A DNA stretch of 5,285 nucleotides from the NCBI GenBank assembly GCA_027485075.1, contig JAIXRT010000138.1, positions 1 to 5,285 on the forward strand. Direction: 5' to 3'. How positions within the stretch are numbered: position 1 is the first letter of the stretch; every line of letters begins with the position of its first letter. Origin of the DNA: Cytophagaceae bacterium. Its GTDB lineage: Bacteria; Bacteroidota; Bacteroidia; Cytophagales; Spirosomataceae. This document shows positions 1 through 5,285 of the stretch, one piece after another. Both the position numbers and the translations under genes were made by a program. The notes beneath the pieces were generated by a model that did no database searches, was not told the DNA's origin, and saw nothing but the letters and a program-made list of their open reading frames with translations.

Positions 1-641
1 AAGCACGTAGGAATCAAGAAATGCCGGATGTGGTGGGTTTAGGCCAACTAGCAAAAAAGATACAAGGTAGTTGTTTGGAATTTTCAAGCGATTCTACTGA
101 AGTTAGGTTGCTGGATTCCGCGTGCCAACTAGACCTTGGATCTTTAGGAAAGGGATTCGTCGCACAACGCGTTTTAGAACAGTTAAAGCAATCCGGCTTC
201 CCTTACGCCCTCGTGGATGCAGGCGGAAAAATCGTGATGACCAGTCAAGACCCTTCCGGTTTAGCTTGGGAAGTTGGCATTGAACTACCAGCCTCTAACT
301 CCCTATTCCCCAAAACCATTGCCCTCAAAAATGAATCCATCGCCACCAGCGGTAAAACCTATCAATCGGTGCGGTTAGCAGGTAAGCATTTTTCACATGT
401 CATTGATCCGAGAACAGGGATGGCCTTAACCCATGCCATATCTGCGACAGCCATAGCGAAGGACGGGACATTGGCCGACTGGCTTGCCACGGCCGCCACG
501 GTAATGACCTTGCAAGAAATTGAAAAATTAGTAGTAAAATTGGCAAATGTTCGCCTCCTCATTTTCGAAAATGAATCTGGTGAACCCAAAATCCTATTCA
601 ACTATAATCTATTACCACATGAGGCAGCTGGTCTTCATTAG
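1..641 (+). CDS. apbE: FAD:protein FMN transferase (ApbE family), C-terminal part, cut by window start
   Basis: The reading frame is open from base 3, in frame with codons before the first ATG at 21, so the gene begins upstream. By comparison with a usual ApbE of about 320-350 residues, roughly the first third is missing, including any signal or lipoprotein peptide. Family hallmarks are clear: DLGSLGKGF (132-158), equivalent to the DLGGIAKGY motif; ALVDAGG; the SGK segment followed by HVIDPRTG (396-419), the H-(I/V)-DPRTG motif; and ADWLATA (474-494), whose Asp and Thr four residues apart match the Mg-binding DxxxT pair. Members move FMN from FAD onto a Ser/Thr of target proteins, usually on the outer face of the cytoplasmic membrane. 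No flavinylation target motif of the D-G-x-(S/T)-(G/S)-A-T type was seen in the two downstream proteins. The last 23 bases overlap the next gene. Family assignment is firm; the partner protein is unknown. Confidence 0.93.
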   Translation, partial: ARRNQEMPDVVGLGQLAKKIQGSCLEFSSDSTEVRLLDSACQLDLGSLGKGFVAQRVLEQLKQSGFPYALVDAGGKIVMTSQDPSGLAWEVGIELPASNSLFPKTIALKNESIATSGKTYQSVRLAGKHFSHVIDPRTGMALTHAISATAIAKDGTLADWLATAATVMTLQEIEKLVVKLANVRLLIFENESGEPKILFNYNLLPHEAAGLH

Positions 642-1494
642 TTTACTGTTTTCCCATGGGATTTTTGCGCAGGGTTTAAAATCGTACCAACAAGCCATTC
701 CACAGACCAATGTTTCTTTTGACATGGTCGCCATTCCATCAGGAAGCCTGCAGGTAGCATCATCAAAAAAAGTACAAATTCCGGCTTTTTGGATGGCCAA
801 AACGGAACTTACTTACGATGTATATCAATTATTTTTCGAGGAATCCCGGGACCCAGAACCAAAGCCACCCAAAGACGGCCCTGATGCCATCACTAGACCC
901 AGTCCTCCTTACATAGATTTCACGTTAGGGATGGGAAAAGTGGGCGGATATCCAGCCAATTCCATGCAACAATACGCAGCAATCATGTTTTGTAAGTGGA
1001 TATATGCTAAAACAGGCATTTTCTATCGACTACCTACCGAGCAAGAATGGGAATATGCCTGCCTGGCAGGAGCGCAAATACCCAACGATAAACTTGGTGA
1101 CTACGCCTGGTTTCAGGAAAATTCAGGAGATAAATACCATCAGGTAGGCCTAAAAAAACCAAACGCCTGGGGCCTACACGACATGCTCGGGAACGTATCT
1201 GAATGGGTACTGGATCATTATGATGCCACCGTTTACCCTGGCAAGGAAAGCCCCGTTTATATGGACAAATACGCGGATGCCGTTGTCCGAGGCGGAAATT
1301 ACCAGGATCCAGCCGTTCGGGTTAGTCCTACCGATCGCATACCGGCCGATCCCATTTGGAACCGACGGGATCCTCAGATTCCAAAGAGTATTTGGTGGAA
1401 TGCAGATGCTCCCTTTGTAGGATTTCGAATTATGCGTCCCGCGAAACAACCCACTGCACAAGAAATTAACTCATTTTTTGAAAAATACTTATAA
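619..1494 (+). CDS. Secreted FGE/SUMF1-fold protein lacking the FGE catalytic cysteines
   Basis: A 291-residue protein of the formylglycine-generating-enzyme / sulfatase-modifying-factor fold. The ATG at 619 is chosen because it gives a classic signal peptide (short MR start, hydrophobic residues 3-16, likely cleavage near A17-Q18). An in-frame ATG at 547 would bury that peptide behind 24 extra residues inside apbE. There is no lipobox cysteine. Fold landmarks in order: FWMAKTELTYDVY (57-69), CKW (125-127), RLPTEQEWEYAC (137-148), NAWGLHDMLGNVSEWV (182-197), VVRGGNYQD (222-230) and FVGFRIM (266-272). In true FGE the RGG-S-x-x-C-x4-C stretch holds the two copper-binding catalytic cysteines; here these places are D230 and V235. 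Formylglycine synthesis is therefore unlikely. A structural, ligand-binding or other role fits better, as in other divergent family members such as GldK/GldJ. The gene overlaps apbE by 23 bases and is followed after 21 bases by the oxidoreductase, so the three are probably co-transcribed. Confidence 0.88.
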   Translation: MRQLVFISLLFSHGIFAQGLKSYQQAIPQTNVSFDMVAIPSGSLQVASSKKVQIPAFWMAKTELTYDVYQLFFEESRDPEPKPPKDGPDAITRPSPPYIDFTLGMGKVGGYPANSMQQYAAIMFCKWIYAKTGIFYRLPTEQEWEYACLAGAQIPNDKLGDYAWFQENSGDKYHQVGLKKPNAWGLHDMLGNVSEWVLDHYDATVYPGKESPVYMDKYADAVVRGGNYQDPAVRVSPTDRIPADPIWNRRDPQIPKSIWWNADAPFVGFRIMRPAKQPTAQEINSFFEKYL

Positions 1495-1515
1495 ACTAAA
1501 CCTCAAACGAAACAA

Positions 1516-2853
1516 ATGAAAAATACCAGACGAGATTTTGTAAAGCAAACCGGCCTAACAGCGAGTGGATTGATTTTAGCTCCTTGGGCAGCGAATGCTT
1601 TTTCAGGCCAAAGTTTAGTGAATGACACCCTTAAAGTTGCCTTAATCGGCTGCGGAGGACGTGGTACAGGTGCCATTACGCAAGCGTTGAGCACGAAAGA
1701 AAATATTCAATTAGTCGCCATGGCGGATGTATTCCGGGATCGACTAGATGATTGCTATGGCAATTTGATGAAATCACGCGAAAAAGATGCCTCCGCTAAA
1801 GCCATACCGATCCGACAAAAAGTAGATGTACCTGAGGACAGAAAATTTGTCGGATTCGATGGCTATAAACACGCCATGGAATTAGCTGATGTGGTGATTT
1901 TAACAACGCCACCAGGTTTTCGTCCCCTGCATTTCGAAGAGGCCGTCGCCCAAGGCAAACAAATTTTCATGGAGAAACCTGTGGCCACTGACCCAGCAGG
2001 TATCCAGCGCGTTTTAACCGCTGCCAAAATTGCCAAGCAAAAGAAATTGAACGTCGTTGTCGGCCTTCAGCGTCACTATCAAAATTCCTACCGCGAAATC
2101 ATGAAGCGCATCCAAGACGGCCAAATTGGCGATGTGGTATCCGCTTCTTGCTGGTGGAATAACGATGGTGTTTGGGTGAAACCGCGTAAAGAAGGACAAA
2201 CTGAGATGGAATATCAATTGCGCAATTGGTATTACTTTAACTGGATTTGCGGGGATCACATCACGGAACAACACGTTCATAACATCGACGTGATCAATTG
2301 GGTAAAAAATGGCTATCCCGTTCGTGCACGCGGAACCGGTGGTCGCGAGGTTCGCAAAGGGAAAGATTTCGGTGAAATTTTCGATCACCACATCGTAGAG
2401 TTTGAATACGCAGACGGAACCATTTTAAATAGTCAGTGTCGGCATATTCCAGGTACCTGGGCTAAAGTAGATGAACACGTAGTTGGAACAAAAGGCAAAG
2501 TGCATTTTGACGCGGCTAAGATCCTTGATCACAAAGGAAATTTGCAATATGCCTTTGACAAGAAAACAAAGGAAAATAATCCATACCAAACCGAACACGA
2601 TGAACTATGGGCGACCGTAGCCGCAGGAGACTATAAGTACGCGGATGCCGAAAATGGCGCTTATTCAACGATGACATCGATTTTAGGACGTATGGCGACC
2701 TACTCGGGCCAAGTAATTGAGTGGGATAAGGCCATAAATTCAGGCATCAACATAGCCCCATCGCGCTTTGCCTGGGATGCCGACATGCCTTCAAAACCGG
2801 ATGCCAATGGCCTTTATAGCATCGCTGTTCCCGGAAAAACAAGTTATTTTTAA
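1516..2853 (+). CDS. Tat-exported Gfo/Idh/MocA family oxidoreductase
   Basis: A 445-residue NAD(P)-dependent dehydrogenase-type protein. Residues 4-8 (TRRDF) followed by VKQTG and a mild hydrophobic stretch ending in ANA (26-28) form a twin-arginine signal, so it is likely exported folded with its nucleotide bound. The Rossmann domain has VALIGCGGRGTGA (41-53) and the family EKP motif at 153-155. The C-terminal domain carries GDHITEQHVHNIDVINW (246-262), whose HNID holds the family's catalytic-region His and Asp, then HHIVEFEYADGT (291-302) and SQCRHIPG (306-313). Such proteins are frequent in Bacteroidota and Planctomycetota, mostly with unknown sugar or polyol substrate. It does not show the THGLGP-type signature I associate with GH109 glycosidases, which share the fold and a Tat signal. 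The ATG is preceded by an A-rich leader without Shine-Dalgarno. It is the last gene of the string, ending just before a terminator. The family is firm; the substrate is unknown. Confidence 0.95.
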   Translation: MKNTRRDFVKQTGLTASGLILAPWAANAFSGQSLVNDTLKVALIGCGGRGTGAITQALSTKENIQLVAMADVFRDRLDDCYGNLMKSREKDASAKAIPIRQKVDVPEDRKFVGFDGYKHAMELADVVILTTPPGFRPLHFEEAVAQGKQIFMEKPVATDPAGIQRVLTAAKIAKQKKLNVVVGLQRHYQNSYREIMKRIQDGQIGDVVSASCWWNNDGVWVKPRKEGQTEMEYQLRNWYYFNWICGDHITEQHVHNIDVINWVKNGYPVRARGTGGREVRKGKDFGEIFDHHIVEFEYADGTILNSQCRHIPGTWAKVDEHVVGTKGKVHFDAAKILDHKGNLQYAFDKKTKENNPYQTEHDELWATVAAGDYKYADAENGAYSTMTSILGRMATYSGQVIEWDKAINSGINIAPSRFAWDADMPSKPDANGLYSIAVPGKTSYF

Positions 2854-2859
2854 ATGTAT

Positions 2860-2889
2860 AAAACCCCACCTCGAATCAGGTGGGGTTTT
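2860..2889. terminator. Bidirectional intrinsic terminator between convergent genes
   Basis: A perfect 12-bp inverted repeat, AAAACCCCACCT (2860-2871) and AGGTGGGGTTTT (2878-2889), with a 6-base loop. On the + strand the stem runs into a T-rich tail (TTTTTCTTT to 2893), ending the oxidoreductase transcript 6 bases after its stop. On the - strand the stem ends in TTTT followed by ATACATTT, so it can also end the hydrolase transcript, whose stop lies at 2905-2907. It fills most of the 51-base gap between the two convergent strings. Confidence 0.92.
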
Positions 2890-2904
2890 TCTTTAAATGT
2901 TTGC

Positions 2905-3618
2905 TTAAGAATTTTCAAGCCACCTATGAATCATAGCGGCATATTGATGGCAGTTGGGCTCCAACATTAAATCGTGTGAACCTCCCTCGATCAATTCCAA
3001 CGTAGTACCATAGCGTTCCGCGGTTTGCTTGAATTCATCTACTGAAATCAATGCATCAGCAGAACCACCCATCACGAGCATCGGCACCATTTTAGGGACG
3101 CGACTAATCGGCATCATCAACTGTAGATAGGCCCAAAAAGATTCGGCACACATTAAGCCTGCATACTGCTCTGTATTTTTATTTGAGCCAAACATTAGGT
3201 GTGGGTACTTATTGAATACCCCCAATAAATTAGCTTGGAACAAGAATTTAAATGCCCCTGGATTTTGAAATAACACCCGAAGACTCGGCATAAGTACCCC
3301 GGCTGGCGGAACAGAAGACATCAAAATCGCCTGTTTACACCTTCCTCCTTTGGCCAAAAACCGTTGCAAGATCATCCCTCCCATGGAATGACCAACGATG
3401 ATGGGGTCTTGGGATAGTTTGCCAACTACATCTGAAAGTGCACAAACATAATCATTCATAGAAAAATGAATCGCTTTTGTGCTTCCGGCTACCTCGTGAC
3501 CAGGAAGATTAAAAACCACGCAGGTGTACCCTTGCTGCTCAAAATAAGGAACAAAATATTCCTCCCAGCACCAAGCACCATGACACATTCCATGGACAAA
3601 AACGATGGTTTCTTTCAT
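2905..3618 (-). CDS. Alpha/beta hydrolase (serine esterase-like)
   Basis: A 237-residue cytoplasmic alpha/beta hydrolase with no signal peptide. The oxyanion-loop HG is at 9-10 in VHGMCHGAWCW, a beginning like that of the methylesterase / hydroxynitrile-lyase group and many bacterial esterases. The nucleophile elbow GHSMGG gives Ser78, and the triad is completed by Asp188 (GGSADALIS) and His215 (GGSHDLML). A helical lid of about 60 residues (roughly 110-172) precedes the acid strand. The ATG at 3618-3616 is preferred: its A is the last base of the FMO stop codon (TGATG), a typical stop-restart junction. A TTG one codon earlier (3621-3619) is possible but less likely. The tight coupling suggests that it acts on the monooxygenase product, for example an ester or lactone; that is inference. 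It has seven cysteines, many for a protein of this size. Substrate unknown. Confidence 0.92.
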   Translation of the reverse strand: MKETIVFVHGMCHGAWCWEEYFVPYFEQQGYTCVVFNLPGHEVAGSTKAIHFSMNDYVCALSDVVGKLSQDPIIVGHSMGGMILQRFLAKGGRCKQAILMSSVPPAGVLMPSLRVLFQNPGAFKFLFQANLLGVFNKYPHLMFGSNKNTEQYAGLMCAESFWAYLQLMMPISRVPKMVPMLVMGGSADALISVDEFKQTAERYGTTLELIEGGSHDLMLEPNCHQYAAMIHRWLENS

Positions 3619-3620
3619 CA
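3616..3620 (-). promoter_or_regulatory. TGATG stop-start junction coupling FMO and hydrolase
   Basis: Read on the - strand, the FMO stop TGA (3620-3618) and the hydrolase ATG (3618-3616) share one base. No Shine-Dalgarno-like purine run precedes this ATG, so the hydrolase is probably translated by ribosomes that finish the FMO. This junction is the basis for preferring ATG over the adjoining TTG. Confidence 0.75.
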
Positions 3621-4925
3621 AACGAGTGATTTGCGAACGTAATTAGGTGGCAAGTGTTTTTTCAACTGCTTTGTAAACAAATGAAAATCAACCGTTATCG
3701 TATGACGCGGTGTTTTGATTTGATTCAAATGTGGATGCGTCACTTCCCGTTGGCATAATTCAGCTATATTTTCAGGCCGCTTCCACGTTCCTGCAATAGC
3801 TCTAGCGGCAATCTTACTCTGCAATTCAGCCGCCGGCCATATACAACCCAAAGGCTGGAACATACCCACAAAAAAGAGGTTCTCGTATTTCTCATGAAGC
3901 ATTTTTAAATACAAGGGAACATCTCCTTCACTATAATTCAAAAAGTCTTGTCGGAAAAATGGATGTGCCAAAATATACCCTGTACAAGCGATAATCGTAT
4001 CAAACGCCTCCACAGATCCATCCTTAAAATGAACTTGTTCGCCATCAAATCGCTCGATATCTCCCTTCGGGAATACCTTACCATGACGTACTTTATACAA
4101 CAATTCTTCATTGATTGTGGGATGCGTTCCTGTAATCGCATGTTCCGGTTCCGGTAATCCGTAATTCTTGTTGGACCCTGAAAAAATCTTGACCGTTAAT
4201 TCCGAGAAGAAAAACTTCAACTTGGTTGGCAAAAATGCCATGCGCGAAGCCACCACATCACTTGGTTTGCCAAAGAGGAATTTAGGAACGATGCGGTAAC
4301 CACGGCGCCAACTGATCGTTGTTTTTGCACTAACCCGACTCGTCTCCACCGCCACATCGCAAGCGGAGTTTCCCCCTCCAATAACCAAGATACGTTGATC
4401 CTTAAATGGCGTTGCATTTTTAAATTCATGGGAATGCATCAGTTTCCCCGTAAAGTTTCCAGGATAGTGCGGCATACGAGGTTTCCAATGATGACCATTG
4501 CAAACCACTAAATGTGTGAATACCTCCGTTTTTGATACGCCATCGTGACTCGTTTGAACGATCCATTGATTTGATTCATCTAGCTCACATGATTCCACCA
4601 GCGTATTAAATTGGATGTGGGGATACAAATTAAATTTTGCAGCGTAAGCCTGAAAATAACGGCGCAACTGGTCATGCGAGGGATAATCTGGTAAACCCGC
4701 CTCGAAATCATCGAAGGTAAAATCTTCATACTGCGAAAGCGTTTTTGAGCTAATGATATGCGTCGTTTCAAAGACACTCGAATGACTCAGCTTTTCATTA
4801 TAGATCCAGTTGCCACCCACATTTGTGTTGTAGTCGTAACAAACCACATCAAGCCCTTCATCGCGTAAATTTTTCAAGGCCGTGATGCCGGAAGGACCGG
4901 CACCTATCACACATACTTTTGTCAT
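3618..4925 (-). CDS. Flavin-containing monooxygenase (FMO family, class B flavoprotein)
   Basis: A 435-residue NADPH- and FAD-dependent monooxygenase, complete. The FAD-binding GAGPSG is at residues 8-13 near the start, followed by VGGNW (36-40) and YPSH (81-84). The FMO fingerprint FxGxxxHxxx(Y/F) is met exactly by FTGKLMHSHEF (158-168). The NADPH Rossmann motif GGGNSA is at 183-188, and the ACTGY near 313-317 is the usual C-terminal (A)TGY. Length suits bacterial FMOs (about 420-460). The fingerprint ends in Phe rather than Trp-Pro/Asp, so it reads as FMO rather than classical type I Baeyer-Villiger monooxygenase, although some FMOs also do Baeyer-Villiger reactions. Expected reaction: oxygenation of a nitrogen, sulfur or carbonyl carbon using O2 and NADPH. 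It starts 12 bases after the upstream gene and shares one base with the downstream hydrolase start. No signal peptide or clear membrane segment was noticed. The substrate cannot be told from sequence. Confidence 0.95.
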   Translation of the reverse strand: MTKVCVIGAGPSGITALKNLRDEGLDVVCYDYNTNVGGNWIYNEKLSHSSVFETTHIISSKTLSQYEDFTFDDFEAGLPDYPSHDQLRRYFQAYAAKFNLYPHIQFNTLVESCELDESNQWIVQTSHDGVSKTEVFTHLVVCNGHHWKPRMPHYPGNFTGKLMHSHEFKNATPFKDQRILVIGGGNSACDVAVETSRVSAKTTISWRRGYRIVPKFLFGKPSDVVASRMAFLPTKLKFFFSELTVKIFSGSNKNYGLPEPEHAITGTHPTINEELLYKVRHGKVFPKGDIERFDGEQVHFKDGSVEAFDTIIACTGYILAHPFFRQDFLNYSEGDVPLYLKMLHEKYENLFFVGMFQPLGCIWPAAELQSKIAARAIAGTWKRPENIAELCQREVTHPHLNQIKTPRHTITVDFHLFTKQLKKHLPPNYVRKSLV

Positions 4926-4937
4926 CGTTTTATAGGT

Positions 4938-5285
4938 TTAATCCAAACAGTCCATGCCGATCGGCGCGCCGTCGGGAATGTTCGGTGTTTGCATGGGTTT
5001 CCAATCGCTTGGGTTTGCTCTAAATTGATCGATCGTTTGAACCATGTATTTGGCCATCGTACTTGGGCTCTTACCATAAAAGGCACGAATTTTTTGTACC
5101 GATTCCTGCACCTCCGCTGCGGCAAGCGGCGAAATCGAAGGCGCATTTAATACATTAAGTAAAGCTGAAAGTACCTTGAAATTGATCGTTTCTTGGGTCG
5201 CTTGCAGATAAGCGTCCGCATGCGATTTGAAAATCGTTGCTTGCGTAAGCCATTGTAAGGTTTCTGTGACGCCTAACTGTTTGGC
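4938..5285 (-). CDS. C-terminal end of an unrecognised protein, cut by window end
   Basis: An open frame runs from the window edge (first base of the frame at 5285) to a TAA at 4940-4938 and gives 115 residues with no start in view. The real frame is supported by its close packing with the FMO gene (12 bases) and by protein-like composition. The visible part is mostly helical (Gln-, Ala- and Leu-rich segments such as ETLQWLTQATIF and NFKVLSALLNVL), followed by a Pro-rich tail ending IPDGAPIGMDCLD. I do not recognise a domain with confidence. The helical end plus (P)xGxPIG-like tail faintly recalls C-termini of large Bacteroidota zinc-dependent metalloproteases, but this is weak memory, not evidence. 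A different frame on the same strand (start at 5146) gives an Arg-rich 74-residue peptide that looks spurious. It is probably the upstream member of the FMO-hydrolase string, although co-transcription need not mean a shared pathway. Confidence 0.75.
   Translation of the reverse strand, partial: AKQLGVTETLQWLTQATIFKSHADAYLQATQETINFKVLSALLNVLNAPSISPLAAAEVQESVQKIRAFYGKSPSTMAKYMVQTIDQFRANPSDWKPMQTPNIPDGAPIGMDCLD

Noticed and set aside
547..618. Upstream ATG extension of the FGE-like protein
   Set aside because: It would place 24 residues before an evident signal peptide and deepen the overlap with apbE; the ATG at 619 fits better.
881..904. DAITRPS in the FGE-like protein as a possible ApbE flavinylation site
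   Set aside because: It lacks the Gly/Ser-Ala-Thr ending of the known target motif and is not in an FMN-binding domain.
1174..1461. Open frames on both strands inside the FGE-like gene (- strand 1174-1461, + strand 1220-1420)
   Set aside because: Both are shadows of the FGE-like frame, whose family motifs run straight through the region.
2014..2391. 125-codon open frame on the - strand, antisense to the Gfo oxidoreductase gene
   Set aside because: It lies wholly opposite a strongly supported gene and has no recognisable domain or upstream signal; it is a by-product of codon use on the other strand.
1267..2650. Near-identical 16-base match (1267-1282 and 2635-2650) encoding KYADA in both the FGE-like and Gfo proteins
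   Set aside because: It is a single short match with one mismatch within two unrelated coding sequences, with no further copies seen; most likely chance.
4960..4976. Palindromic GC-rich bases (CGGCGCGCCG and CCGATCGG) near the end of the partial - strand gene
   Set aside because: They lie inside coding sequence, lack a T tract or flanking context, and read as ordinary codons; no regulatory role can be supported.
4922..5146. 74-codon Arg-rich frame on the - strand upstream of the FMO
   Set aside because: It overlaps the FMO start and competes with the longer frame open to the window edge (5285-4938), which has normal protein composition; the Arg-rich peptide looks like an out-of-frame reading.

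Overview
The window looks like a piece of a Bacteroidota chromosome, probably Cytophagales-like. The reasons are: start codons without Shine-Dalgarno sequences and often preceded by A-rich leaders; a secreted protein of the formylglycine-generating-enzyme (FGE/SUMF1) fold; and a Tat-exported Gfo/Idh/MocA oxidoreductase of the type common in Bacteroidota and Planctomycetota. The lineage is inferred from style and family content, because there is no marker gene here.

Layout. Two gene strings converge on one terminator. On the + strand (1-2853) lie the C-terminal two thirds of an ApbE-type FAD:protein FMN transferase, then a secreted FGE-fold protein whose start overlaps the apbE end by 23 bases, then a Tat-signal Gfo/Idh/MocA oxidoreductase 21 bases further on. 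A strong 12-bp GC-rich hairpin (2860-2889) ends this string and can also serve the opposite one. On the - strand, read from 5285 down to 2905, lie the C-terminal end of an unrecognised protein, then a flavin-containing monooxygenase (FMO) 12 bases on, then an alpha/beta hydrolase whose ATG shares one base with the FMO stop (TGATG). Coding density is very high, no intergenic gap exceeds about 50 bases, and both strings begin outside the window, so no promoter was identified.

How the genes may work together. In the + string, the FGE-fold and Gfo proteins carry export signals, and ApbE family members normally act outside the cytoplasm, so the string may be a periplasmic redox or modification module with unknown substrate. 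The FGE-fold protein lacks both catalytic cysteines of true FGE and is unlikely to make formylglycine. In the - string, the FMO and hydrolase look like a cytoplasmic oxidise-then-hydrolyse pair. If the FMO has Baeyer-Villiger activity the hydrolase could open the ester, but the FMO fingerprint does not prove this.

No RNA gene, mobile element, CRISPR array or clear repeat was found. Most of the window is ordinary metabolic content. The best candidate for something less described is the ApbE / cysteine-less FGE-like / Tat-Gfo string.
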